Assembly: GCA_965153455.1 (NCBI GenBank)
Contig: OZ234493.1
Span: forward strand, 15,056,213-15,120,212
Direction of reading: 5' to 3'
Origin: Sphagnum compactum
Lineage: Eukaryota > Bryophyta > Sphagnopsida > Sphagnales
DNA length: 64,000 nucleotides
This document shows positions 13,763-25,670 of this stretch, one piece after another. The notes under the pieces were generated by a model that searched no databases, was not told where the DNA came from, and was given only the letters and a program-made list of their open reading frames with translations. How positions within the stretch are numbered: the stretch's first letter is position 1; every line of letters starts with the position of its first letter. Both the position numbers and the translations under genes were made by a program.

Positions 13763-14525
13763 TTGTTTATAATACCTGCATTTTGTTGTGTAATTTTGTT
13801 TTTAAGGTTTAAGGTTAAGGTTGTTTTATTAAAAGTAAAAAATTATTTTTTGGAGGTTTGTGGTTCAAGTCCAGAAACTGAAATTGACCCCACTCAGCCA
13901 CCAACATCCCTTTGTCCACCTAATATTGCTCGTAAGGACAAGGAATGGAATAAGGATGAATCAAAATGGCAATGTAAAATTGATAATTGCATCGTTGCAT
14001 ATATATGTTGCCAAGTGGTTGTAAACTAAACATTTGAAGGAGGTGCATGGTTTAGTGGTAGAGAAGGCCAAATTCGGGAAGCCTTCAACTTTTAAAGGAG
14101 GTCTTTGGTATCAAAAGCATGCTAAAATGAATGTTTGCATCTTGGGAGATGCCATGGCCATGCAAAGGTAGAATGATCAAAAGGTTGCTACTCGCACTTG
14201 TGCCAAAACCCAACATGAGTGGGATGAATTAATCATTGTTGCACAATTATGTTTTGGTTAAGTTGGCTTTAGAATGATTATTACAAGTGCTAGGTCTTGA
14301 TGATTAGGGTGTGGGAAATGTGCCTCAAGATGCAACATCATGGATGGAAAAGGGCGAGGATTTACAAAAGATGATTTAGTCAACTCGTTTTGCATATGCA
14401 CAATGATTAAAAATGGCATGGGATGACAAAACCTGGGATTAGGAATCCACTAAGGCAAGCCGAACATATGAGTTGAAAGCCATATTGGATTTCCATGAAT
14501 CCAAAATGATTCATGGGAGGTAAGT
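13763..14525 (+). pseudogene. Decayed transposon-like frame with a C2H2-like zinc finger
   Basis: The first part (13,763-14,029) reads continuously and ends in a finger-like CKIDNC motif. After a frameshift near 14,025 the next frame gives KHLKEVHGLVVEKAKFGKPS, so the spacing suggests Cys-X4-Cys followed by His-X5-His. Further on, with stops and shifts, one can read LGDAMAM, TQHEWDELI and GFRMII, and then a tail near 14,500 resembling ELKAILDFHESKM. The pattern is a single long protein broken by several stops and indels. I infer a transposon protein with a DNA-binding finger but cannot name the family. Confidence 0.5.
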
Positions 14526-15064
14526 AAAATAATATAATCTATATATTTTTTTGGCCCACTTTATTTAGGTTAGGCTTTCATTGCATACAATATGTTGGGT
14601 TTTGTTATCCTTTTCATTTTTTTGGACTACCCACTTTTTGAACTTTGGTCCTTTGATATGTTATAGACAACCCATTTTTTTACATTGGGTTATTTAACAT
14701 TTTTTTTATCTAGCAAGTTTTGTACATCTTTTATTGAAATATATATTTTTTAAAATCACATTTGCCCCATGTGTATATGGTTTATCATATATGCCTTTTT
14801 TTTTCTCATGTTGTTTATGCTTTATATGTAATAAACAAAACTAAAATAGTTTAATACACATACTTCATAATTAACTTTTGTTAGGTTTACAAAACCAAAA
14901 ATGTACATTACATAATACTTGCATCTATTGTATTAAAAAACACATTACCCAAAGATATTTAAGGCTATACTTGCATCCTAATTGAATTATTAGCATTGTC
15001 ATTAAGCCTATTTTGCAATATTTGCATCCTTTCATGTTTAATATGCATGAGGCCATTTTATATT

Positions 15065-15205
15065 TATAATACTCACATATAGGTCTTGTAATAGTTAGAT
15101 TTCTCCTACATGCTTTGCAATATCCGCATATTGGTCTTCTAATAGTTGTTCGATTTTTCCGACATGCTTTGTAATACTCGCATATAGGTCTTTTAATAGT
15201 TGTTA
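15065..15205 (+). repeat. Short tandem array, ~58-bp unit, three copies
   Basis: The unit reads approximately ATACTCACATATAGGTCTT, GTAATAGTT, AGATTT and then a block ending in ACATGCTTTG. It occurs three times with a few substitutions and small length differences. Confidence 0.7.
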
Positions 15206-16584
15206 GATTTTGTTTAATTATTTTGGCACTAGAAAGAATGCTAGTTCATCAAAATAATTGGCAATGATTTTGTAACTAATAACTAACCAATAATTGATTA
15301 TCCAATTTATTTTTAATCAAACAATACTTCATATATGATTAAACAAAATGCTCAAACTTTGAAATGAATTTCACATCATGGGGTAAGGGTTGTTATAAAA
15401 TATTTATTTGTTCATTATACTAGCCCAAGATTAATTTCCCAAAAATTCGTTAATTATTTGAATATAACTAATAATTATTTTCAATCAATTATTATTTTAG
15501 ATAAAATTGTTGATTATCTATAAATTAACAAATTTCTCTCTAAATATATTATTCATTATTTTTATCATATATTTAACCCATAGTACTCTAATTCATATAA
15601 AATATATATTTTTATAATTCAAAAAATTAAAAATTAATTTTGAGTTTTGAATATTTCACATTGAAGTTTTCTTCAAATTTTTATTATCCATAATTAATTT
15701 TTATTCACTTAATTATTTATATGGGCTAATTTAGTGATTGAATAAATAATTATTGATTTAATCTTATAACTTATTTTCTGATAATTCTATTTTCAAAACT
15801 AGTTAAATAGAAAAAATGTGAAGTATATTGATTAATTAATATAGATAATAATTCTCCAAATACAAAGTAATTAAATATTTTATGAAACTAAAATAGTCAA
15901 TAATTGGAGTTTTGATAATAATTTATTTTTAATTATCAATCAAAAAATTATATATCTATTTCAATTATTTCAAAAAATTGTGTAATTACACGAATTAAGT
16001 ATAATATTTAAAAGAAAAAGAATATTATTTATTATTATTTTTATTCTTCAACGTTATATGTTACATATCTGCTCAATTAATTTATAAAATAAATCACTAT
16101 CTAGTAATTTTATCATTTTGTTTTTTTGGATAATTTTTTTGTTGAATCTGATCAATTAACTAGATTATTAGTCTAGAATTCAACAAATTGTGACGGATAA
16201 ATTGTCTTCTTATTGAATTTTTTTAGTAATTCCTTCATTATATGACACAATAAATTTATTTTGAATTATCAACAAATTATGGCATATAATCGAGGAATTA
16301 TTAGACACTTGTTTCACATCATGCAAATTATTAATTATAAAAAATACATAATCATTTAGTTATTTTAAATAGTTAATTAATTTTCTTGACTAGATTTTAT
16401 TATTTTAGCACATTATTTAAAACCACTATTTTAAATACTTCATCTTGATAACTAATTATAATAAAATTAAGTCAAGTAGAAAAGCAAACAAATTTGTTCT
16501 AAAAGAATAAATACATGGATCCATACAACTATCACTATATAATTCGAGCATATTACTATAAAATTAGTTTAGTCATTCAAAGTG

Positions 16585-16840
16585 ATCTTAGATGTAGGTA
16601 TTGCATTTAGGGTTAGGTCTTCATTCAAATTGAATACTCAAATCATCAATTGGTTATTTCAAAATGATTGAAATGTGAATATTGTGTTTAGAGTTGAGTC
16701 TTCACTCAAGGGTGTAGTAAACCACCAATTGGTTATTTGAAACTGACCCTACATGAAAGTTGGATCTTCACTCAAAGGTACGCGAACCACCAATTGGTTA
16801 TTTCGAAATGACCTTGGATGCGGGTATTGTGTTTAGGTAA
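16585..16840 (+). repeat. Short tandem array, ~80-100-bp unit, three copies
   Basis: Each unit carries ATTGTGTTTAG (or close), then GTCTTCACTCAA, then ACCACCAATTGGTTATTT followed by GAAA(A/C)TGA. Three diverged copies are visible. Confidence 0.7.
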
Positions 16841-18081
16841 CTTAACTATTAGTTGATAACCAAATTAATTATCAGATTAATAGATAATTTATACACATTA
16901 ATATATAATTCTTTCATAATTTACCAGATTTTGTTAGATTTTGAGATAAGTTACAAATAGATTTATTGCTAATTATTTGATAGCTAATTAGTTATTGATT
17001 ATCAAACTATCAAATATATTATTTATCTAATTATTTAGATCATATTATGTGTAAGATGTTATTTTTAAATTAATTATAAAATAGTCAACAATTTGGATTA
17101 CTATATTTTATTGAATTTATCTTCAATTAACATATGGATTCTCAATTTATAGAATACCAAATATTATTTATTACTGTAAAAATTTATGTTTTGACAAAAA
17201 GGACAGGGTAGAATTTTCCCAGTGTAATTGGGGGGCACCTTACTTTCAGTAAAATTGTGGCCTACCTCTTGATTTTGTCTTTCCATGCTAAAGTCATCTT
17301 TCCGATGAGTTTCAAAACATAGATATATTGCACAGGGAGTATATTCCAGCATCGCTCAAATGAATCACAGTCGTCCGATATCAAAGAAAAAGTTTCTTAT
17401 TTCTTTCCAATGCGTAAGGACCAAGGATCTCAAAGGGGACCATTTAGAGAATTCAGGTCCCACACTCAAGAGGACTCCAGGCTCCTGCAGAGCCCTCATT
17501 CCCAGAACCGGTCTCCGTCCTTACCCTACTCTCCGACCCTATCAGGCAAAGAACATGATCACAAAGTTGGGATTGGAATGCAACAGATGTGAATGGATGG
17601 TATTTGTACACTACTTGGATCCCTCTTGATCAAGGGAGACGAGCATTGCAGGAGTTGACAGTTTGGGAAGCAATGTAGGTTTGACTTGACAGTTTGGGAA
17701 GCCAGCCAGAGTGTTAGGGAAGAATTTGCTGCAGAGTTTGAGGGTTGGGTGAGAGTAGAGGTAGAGGTCATGCAGATTCATGGGTAAGATATGGATTGCT
17801 GCTTAATTGGGGTGGCTTGGACTGGGTCCTTCCTGCTGTTGAACCCATCACGGGTTTCTACTACAGGTACTTCTTGACACCTCCATACCCCTTGAACTAC
17901 AATTTTTCCTTGAATCTTCTGGTGAACAATGCCAACATGACTCTAAATCTATGAAGGATCCATGATGTTCTGTTGTAATAGTCCTTTCGTTTCATCTTTT
18001 GTGGCAAATTTGATGCAGGTTATGACTTTTGACTGCATCTTGCATCCCTTGTTTTACTTCTACACTAGGTGATTATTTGTG

Positions 18082-18754
18082 ATGGCTCAAGAAGCCAGAG
18101 TGATGGTAGCCAAGGAAGAAATTGGTGTGATGATTGGGGCAATAGCAGGAATATCACCAGTGTTGGTGCATTCTTAATAGAAGGATTGGCACAAGCATTT
18201 GTGTGATGCATCACTTGAAACTGATGCAAAGCACAAGAGGGCAATTGAATTTGGCAAAATGCCTACAGAGCTTGCCAAGGTATGGCTATGTCTGAAGCCC
18301 CTGAGTTTGCAGCAAAAAGGTAAGGAACCAGAAAATGCACTTCAAATGCTAGGTAAACTGGTCTGCATGGCCAGTTTAGGGATTGGTGTGGTGGACAAGT
18401 CTTTGTTAGATTTAAAGCTCCATAATGGGAGACATTTTGTCATATGCACTTTGTCTTTGATGAGATTTAAGCTCATTGAGATTCAAGACATGACTGTGGT
18501 GCAGTGACGCACTGGGCACCAAAGCTGTGTGCCATGTACCCCACACACAATGACCCATGAGTTACAATTGTGGTACATTGGCCAAGAAACTCTTGACCTT
18601 GAAGCTGCCTAACAAAACAGGGTCCAAAGGGGAGTTTGACATAGATTTGGGGTGCATGTTCCAGGCAGCTATGCTGGAGGATACGGCGAAGCAAATGGGC
18701 TACAAGTCCTCTCGTTTGGCAGTCATATTCTTAAGTAGTAGTTGGTGCAATTAG
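18082..18754 (+). pseudogene. Broken captured-gene-like sequence in unit A
   Basis: An ATG at 18,082 opens a frame reading MAQEARVMVAKEEIG and then two stops. After a shift, the protein-like sequence continues with DAKHKRAIEFGKMPTELAK, VDKSLLDLKLHNGRH, LKLPNKTGSKGEFDIDLG and MGYKSSRLAVIF. The same series of peptides occurs in unit C (57,191-56,534, minus) with different lesions. Comparing the two copies gives one longer ancestral protein. I do not recognise the family. It is most likely a host gene fragment carried by the repeat; the flanking 17,360-18,080 and 18,960-20,000 are also shared with unit C and contain further short frames. Confidence 0.5.
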
Positions 18755-20782
18755 GGTTAATACAGATGTGATTGCTAAGCATTTCCTGCAGGAAGAAGAG
18801 GGAGGTACTTACAACCATGTAGCTTCTTTTCCATTTCTGCAACTCTATTTGCTAGGGAAGCATCTGATAATGACTACTATGACATCAACCATGCCGAACA
18901 CTTGAGTTCTCCGTAATGAAACTGCAACACCTGCTACAACATTACAGTTTGTTGAATCATAATGAACACAGGCAGATTTTTTAATTGTAGTTGGATGGTA
19001 CAGAATCTTTCGTCTGTGAAGGGTTCAAAAAACTTAATGGCCATTTCATTTTTCAAAGCACTTGCTTTTGGATTTTTCCCTGTGGGTATCCTCCAGGTAT
19101 CACAGGAAAAGTTGAAAAATGAGAATGAGCCCAGTGCTTTGACCTCAGTAAGGCCTCAAGCCTGTGGCCTCAGCCTTTACCCTACACAAATGAATGCCAG
19201 GATTGCAAATTGCAGAACAGGTACTGACTGGTTAGGACTCTACTGGATCTGTAGAGAAGACTTAACTATGTTTACCTGCTGTGATCCGTCTAGTGGAATA
19301 CAGGCCCACAGCCTACTGAACAAAGTTTTGCAAGAATCAGTTGGGCTTTCAGTAGACATGCCAAAAATTCTCTTATTCTCTTTTATACAATTTGATATGG
19401 GATTTTATAGAATTTGGTCCACACTGACATTTAAGCGTTAATTGACAAGTGCAAAAGGAATTTCTTTAATACCCCAAAAACCTGCTACTAAAATCTGAAT
19501 CAAAGTCTCTTTTCTCCCTTAACCTTAAGATCTTATGAGTAACAGGCACTTAGAGTGCACATGCGAGGGCTTGGAACCCACAACGGGTCGCAAACTGGTC
19601 ATGAGGCAAGACAACAACTATGGCTGTTGCAGATCAACAAGAATCAAGCCTGGCAAGTTGCAAAAGATCAAACTGTATTCAAGTTCAAGGATCTGCAGCT
19701 CGAGGTTTACTTCTTGCGCATGGACTGCAATCTTGCACAGTACAAGGAGAGCTGGAGAGGAGGACAGAGGAGAACACTACAGTAAAGATTAGGGCTGGAC
19801 TGCAAGAGAATTAGGGTGCCAGTGTTAGTCGGTTGTCAGAAATGGCACCAGATGACCGGCGGTTATCATGACAGTTCTATAGGATATATAACCATGGAAC
19901 TTCTCAAAAAAGGCAAAATAACCGGATTCTGCCAGACATTAAAACCATCTACGAAGCGTTCCTTATACATAACCGCAGTTTTCAGAAAAGCAAGAACCGA
20001 ATCTGATATATAACCGCAGTTCTCACAAAAATCTAGGAACCTGTCAAAATTCTGATACTTTCCCTGTTGGTTCCTGAAAACCGCAGGTTCTTTTTAGGGT
20101 TTAAAAAAAAGAAACCAGAGGTTTCTCGATTCCAAAAAAATTCAAAAAAACCCAAACTTGAGGTTCTTTGATTCTTAAAATTTTCAAAAACTCTGGAACC
20201 AGAGGCTCTTTGATTTCTAAATTTCATACAACCAGAAACCGAAGATAATTTGGAAAAATCGAATAACTGACCAAACCTGGTTCTCATCTGGTTACCCAGC
20301 AGAATAATTAGGATAATTTCCACCCACAGTTTTAGGGGCCCCAAAGAAGGAGATGGGACCCAAAACCGGTTCGCAGACGACACAGGGATTTGTGAAAAGC
20401 CCTAGGGGTCTCTAATAAATTTCTCAGCATTTGTTTGGGATAACAGTTTGGGAAACAAATCTGTAGACCTGGGAGCAGCTTTATTGAAGATGAGAGCGGA
20501 TGCTGCAAATAGACATCAGATCAGTTTGGTAGATTATTCAGCGTTCCTGACGAGGGAACCGAATTCGGAATGGAATTGTGAAGCTAATCCTGCGCTAGAT
20601 CACTGATCAGATGCATGCTAGTTAGTTAGAGACCAACTAATAAAGCGAACTCCTCGACACTCAATCTGCAAGCTCAACTCATATATTTTCACAACAGTAG
20701 CTGGCTTCGACTAAGCTCACAGGCCGCCTCGGATCTATACAATAGACTTTTAAGTTGCCCTGAACTTCATCAGCTATTTCAC

Positions 20783-21477
20783 TTATACATTCTCCTCGTC
20801 TTCATTCCCGCCTTCTGCAGTTCCTGCAAATTAAGAGGGTCCAGTAGTAGTACCATTAGAAAAAAAATTATGTGTCAATAACAATCATGGTTACGTTGGG
20901 TGCTCGCATGACAGCAGGCTTAGGGGGTACCCACAAGAATCTCTGGTTCACATGGTTGGTTCGTCGCAAATCGGGGGAAATTGATTGTACACGCTGTGAT
21001 CATGTGCAGGACACCCATGACGCGGCCATCGTGCATGGTACATGTTTTGTACAAGTTCAATCCCTGGAAGTTTACAATTTCACAAAACTAATCGATCACA
21101 CAGACTTAGTATCTCAAGTGTTTAGTCTAGTACTTACCCATGATTTCTCCAATCCTTGATGATACACGTGATGATGCATTGGCTTCGACTGCGACTGCCT
21201 GCAACTGAGCATCTTGGGGAGGGATGACAATCGGCTCCCGCCCACGTGGAACAAACTCTCGAGTAAGCTTGAGAAGATATCGGAGGAGTTTTACCGATTC
21301 TCTTGCCAGTCGCACTAAGAGCACGAGACTCAGGAAAACCAGGATCAGAACTTCCGCACGTGGATCATCAACATCGAACTGCGGGCTTGGAATCAGCAGC
21401 TGGAGCTCATGGCTGGAGCTCGTCACCGGTGCCATGAGTCGAGGAGGACGTGATCCCGAGCTGGGTGGAGACTTCAT
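20783..21477 (-). CDS. Small single-pass membrane protein, copy A (two exons)
   Basis: Exons are 21,477-21,138 and 20,823-20,783; the donor is G|GTAAGT and the acceptor TTTGCAG|GA. The joined frame is 126 residues. It has a Pro/Ser/Arg-rich N-terminus (1-22), an invariant block HELQLL, a hydrophobic segment at about 43-58 (VLILVFLSLVLLV), a basic amphipathic stretch with RGREPIVIPP, and an acidic second-exon tail (TAEGGNEDEENV). The ATG is in the same position as in copies B and D. An upstream AG at the TTGTTTGCTGTTGCAG sequence suggests a further 5' noncoding exon. Copies B (45,341) and C (53,397) keep the same intron position, phase and frame. Function is unknown. The gene lies inside unit A and is probably carried by it. 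Confidence 0.6.
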
Positions 21478-21767
21478 AATCAATCTGTGAGCAGGAGCAG
21501 ATAATCGACAGTAGTGCTGCAGCTCCTCCCCTCCGCCTGCAGCTTGTCCTGCAACAGCAAACAAAACTCACTGGTATAAACGTCGTTGTAGCCACAAAAG
21601 AAGCCTTGAAGATGAAGAAGAAGAAGCTAGTGAACCAAGAATCAAACTTCAAAGGAGTGATATATGTTACAGGGAGTTGGAGCAGGAATGACGCACAAGC
21701 AAGTATGCTTGCTTGCATCCTTGCAAGTTCTTGGAGGAGAAGACCTATTTCTAGACCCTAGGGAAGC

Positions 21768-22990
21768 AAAAGCAAAACTCTGGAAGAGTTGACAAATCCG
21801 GGACAATCCGTCTTTGTTGTCTTGTGGGTACCTACTGGGGGACAATCCACCCTAAACTGTTTTAGGGTGGATTGTCCCAGACTAGGTAGCCACAAGACAA
21901 CAAAGACGCAGTGCATATTATGTTTGCAGGGAGTTGAGAATAATTTGAAAAAAAAATTCACTTCATCAGGGAGTTGCAAGGAAGAACATAATTCCAAAAT
22001 GCAGCCGCTTTAAAAGTACCCATAGGTTATCTGCGTTTTAGGGTGGATTGTCCCAGACTAGGTAGCCACAAGACAACAAAGACGGATTGCATATTATGTT
22101 TTCAGGGAGTCGGGAATAATTTTTTAAAACATTTCACTTCATCAGGGAGTTGCAAGGAAGAACAGAACTCTAAAATGCAGCCGCTTTAAAAGTACACATA
22201 GGTGATCTCTGTTTTAAGGTGGATTGTCCCAGACTAGGTAGCCACAAGACAACAATGCACAGACTAGGTAGCCACAAGACAACAAATACGGATTGCATAT
22301 GATGTTTGCAGGGAGTTGGGAATAATTTGAAAAAAAATTTCACTTCATCAGGGAGTTGCAAGGGAGAACAGAACTCCAAAATGCAGCCGCTTTAAAAGTA
22401 CCCATAGGTGATCTATGTTTTAGGGTGGATTGTCCCAGACTAGGTAGCCACAAGACAACAAAGACGGATTGCATATGATGTTTGCAGGGAGTTGAGAATA
22501 ATTTGAAAAAAAAATTCGCTTCATCAGGGAGTTGCAAGGAAGAACAGAACTCCAAAATGCAGCCGCTTTAAAAGTATCCATAGGTGATCTACGTTTTAGG
22601 GTGGATTGTCCCGGACTAGGTAGCCACAAGACAACAAAGACGAATTGTCCCGGATTGATCAACTCTACCCTAGAGCAAAACTAGGACTTATCAACTCTAC
22701 CCTAAAGCAAAACTCTTTTCGAGTTTTGCTTTAGGGTAGAGTTGATAAGTCCTAGTTTTGCTCTAGGGTAGAGTTGATCAATCCGAGTTTTGCTTTAGGG
22801 TAGACTTGATAAATCCGGGACAATCTGAGTTTTGCTTTAGGGTGGAGTTGACAGATTGTCCCGGATTTGTTGTCTTGTGGCTACCTAGTCTGGGACAATC
22901 CACCCTAAAACGTAGATCACCTATGGGTACTTTTAAAGCGGCTGCATTTTGGAGTTCTGTTCTTCCTTGCAACTCCCTGATGAAGTGAAA
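21768..22990. repeat. Foldback tandem array with giant hairpins, upstream of the copy A gene
   Basis: Five direct units start with TTTAGGGTGGATTGTCCCAG (or close) near 21,861, 22,037, 22,213, 22,418 and 22,595, about 176 bp apart; one is lengthened by a repeated 29-bp piece. Each contains GACTAGGTAGCCACAAGAC, CAGGGAGTTG and AATGCAGCCGCTTTAAAAGT. The left end is an inverted repeat (21,809-21,858 against 21,861-21,909). The right end is a perfect hairpin with 65-bp arms (22,651-22,715 and 22,721-22,785) and a 5-base loop, followed by an inverted copy of the unit (22,855-22,990). Foldback-type elements with repetitive inverted ends look like this. Confidence 0.85.
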
Positions 22991-24004
22991 CTTTTTTTCA
23001 AATTATTCCCACTCCAACTCGCTGCAAACATAATATATGGTGTGGAAGAATCTGCAAGCATCCTGTGGTGACTCCTGTACTTAATATGTAAATCTGTACA
23101 GGCTTGAGTCCTAAGGAGGGGGCAATCCCAAAATAAGCTACAGACTTGCCCAGCCCAGCACAATTTGGGAATATCCCCTGCCCCCATGTCGACCATCTGA
23201 CTTAACTTGAAGCAGGATTTGTTTTAACGATTTTGTCATGTAGTCAAAGTGACGATCATCCAGTAAATTAACCAAATTTGGATACATATTAGATATGAAA
23301 GTTCTCTCGTGGCTACCTACTAGAACTTATCATAAAATTCTGATGATTTGAATTTTTCTCTTCTTCCAAATCTGGTGAATTCTTGTCATTGTTCTCCATG
23401 AAATTCCTTTGTACAGGTTGAAAGCATACATTCAGGTCGAAATTTGGCAAAAACATGCCAGTAAAAGAAATGTTGACTCAAAGCATGAGGGGAACCTTCC
23501 AGTAAGCTGAAACAAATGCAGATTCCCAAGCAGTAGGGGTGCGAGGGACCTTTTGCCTCGTGAGGGTCAAATTTACGCCTGCATTAAACCTCCTTTCTAG
23601 GTGGTACATTTGAGGGGTATACTTGGGTTTTATCTGGCGAAATTTCGCCAAATTTCGACCTGAAAAATATGATTTCCACCTATAAAGAGGATTTCCCAAG
23701 GAAAAAAATAACCCAGATTCGCCAGACTTCGAATTTTTTAAATTGTAAATCGCCAGATTTTTATGATAAGTTCCAGTAGATAGCCAAGAATATAGAAGGA
23801 TTCTGGTTATTTTCTACTTTCATATCTAGTCTGTAGCCAAATCTGGCTAAATCACCTTATGGATGATCGCCACTTCAGATACATCAGAAAATTGAAAACA
23901 AAAACCCTGCCAGCATCCCCCAGACAAATTTTTACTTAATTTTCGGACACTTTTGTACAGGACCATTAAATAAGGAAGCTTACAGAGAGATCTGTGGCAA
24001 AGCG

Positions 24005-24046
24005 CTACCGCCCACCCCCGCCCCCCCCCCCACACACCGCCCCCCC
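24005..24046 (+). repeat. C-rich low-complexity tract
   Basis: Nearly pure C with a few G and A bases, inside unit A. It produces a spurious glycine-rich minus-strand frame. Confidence 0.8.
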
Positions 24047-25128
24047 ATGCTTACACAAAAACAAATCGAAATTTAGCAATTTGTTTTTGAAAAAAAGTTA
24101 TTTTTCGCCAAAAAAGTGAATCAGTGTTGCCAAATGACTATCTGAGGTCAATGTATATTTTTCAATTTTCTGATGTTGCATCATTGGCTAGCATCCCAAG
24201 AGGGATTTAACATTAATTGGCAACCTATCCAAATAATAAGAAAATTATTTTTCATAATGCTACCAAACTAAATTCAGAGTTCAAATGTGGTGAAAATTTT
24301 ACAAACTATTTTTTGGATTTTAAAAAAAGATACAATATTGTGACTGAATATTCATTACAAAAAATTTCATATTTTGGCAAAATTTCACATCCAAAAAAAC
24401 AATGTCTGCGGCCCTCGGAGTACATTAGGAAAATTTCTCCAAGAGCTTTATTTTGTTATATAAATATTTATGTACCTTAAAGGTGAAGAGACACATCAGT
24501 CATATGCTTAGATGCAAAGCTTCATCTCTTAATTCTTCTACTGTCATTTGAATCTTGAGCTCTTGATCAGTGTCTTTTTTTATTAAAAAAATGAATAAAA
24601 TTTTAAATTTTATTTAGTGATATCGAAAATTTGGCAAAATATATAATACTTTTTATAATGAGTCAAATTTACACTAAAAAACTCCAAAAATATTCCCAAT
24701 TTCATAGTAAGATTTCACCATAAGAAAACACTCCTCTTATTATCAATGGGATAATTCTTTTCCAAATTTTTGATCATTCCGCTTCAAACATCACAACAAT
24801 TTTGTCACATTTTGTTCACTAGGTACTCAACTTTTAAACCTAAGTGGTTTTGACCTTTCAATTGCCAAATGGTGAGAAAATGGACACCAAGTTCCTTTAT
24901 AAACCTGATGTACTATGGAATGGGACCGGCCCGGTAGGGTGACCCCTCATGTTGCTAGGTTACAATGGGCTTTTTAATGGAGGGTTGTTCAGGGGCAACA
25001 CTCGCCTCAAAAAAACCACCCCAAAAAAAAGTAAAATAAATAAAACAGAACTCCCATAAAACAATAACAAACGGTGAAATTAGAGTTGAAAGACTTAACT
25101 TTTTGCAAATCATTCTGCGAAAAATTGA

Positions 25129-25506
25129 TCACCAAAATCTAGAAAGAAATTGAACAAGAGGAAGAATCATGAAGCTCTCGACAAAGACGAAAATAAATTC
25201 ACAAAAAATGGGTGCACATACTCCTACAACTATTGGTCCATCATTTAGGGTATATGTGGAGGTGCAAGCCCAAAGGTTGATCAACGGATGTTCACCTCGG
25301 ACATTATCTTCCACCTAGATGAACAGATTGGTTGATGGGAAATTTTCTGTGACCCTAGGGTTTAAGCAACCAATGTGTGACGAGTGTTCATCCATGAACG
25401 GCCCTATGAAAGTGCATTTAACACTGCCACTTTCCATCCACGCTAGATAGCTTAGATACTTACAACCCCTGTACCACCACAGAAAGTTCTCCCATGTCCA
25501 CACCAA
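25129..25506 (-). other. Reading frame interrupted by one stop, function unknown
   Basis: A single frame runs from an ATG-like start at 25,506 to a stop at 25,315 and then continues in the same frame to 25,129, so 126 codons are broken by one stop. It contains FMDEHSSHIGCLNPRV and, later, a hydrophobic tract IFCEFIFVFVESFMILPLV. I recognise no family. It could be a transposon relic or chance. Confidence 0.25.
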
Positions 25507-25560
25507 CTTGTGGCTATGTTTCTTTTTTCACCCATCATCCCACCCAATTGCTCTTGTAGC

Positions 25561-25670
25561 TACAAAAATATTTTTCCCGTTGAAATGGCTATTTCAAAAA
25601 TCTTTTTCCCGTTGAAATGGCTATTTCAAAAATCTTTTTCCTGTTGAAAGATTTTTGAAATGCTGAAATA
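25561..25670 (+). repeat. Tandem 34-bp repeat, about three copies, with a foldback end
   Basis: The unit TTTTTCCCGTTGAAATGGCT plus ATTTCAAAAATC is repeated nearly exactly; the third copy is followed by its own inverted complement (GATTTTTGAAAT). Confidence 0.8.

Larger units (their letters stand above)
14526..17180. other. Extremely AT-rich stretch without genes
   Basis: Long runs of A and T with TTAATTA-like motifs and stops in all frames. Two short tandem arrays lie inside it and are listed separately. I see no promoter, RNA gene or coding signal. The composition is the most AT-rich of the window and suggests old, heavily methylated repeat DNA. Confidence 0.6.
17190..24700 (-). mobile_element. 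Large repeat unit A (inverted)
   Basis: Reading leftward on the minus strand, 24,700-23,000 matches unit B/D sequence (compare 61,600-63,600). A foldback array follows, then a small membrane-protein gene (21,477-20,783), then about 3.5 kb (20,620-17,200) that matches unit C at 54,250-58,156 in opposite orientation. Unit A is thus the only copy joining both halves in this window and shows the order of the whole family. No transposase, integrase or reverse transcriptase belonging to the unit can be seen, so it is non-autonomous or decayed. Ends are approximate; the C-side boundary lies near 17,200. Confidence 0.75.

Noticed and set aside
14041-14090. A possible pol III A box (GGTTTAGTGGTAGAG)
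   Set aside because: It lies inside the decayed zinc-finger frame and codes for part of it; no B box follows.
21789-22972. Many 60-80-codon frames repeating the same peptide
   Set aside because: They are by-products of the 176-bp foldback array in both orientations.
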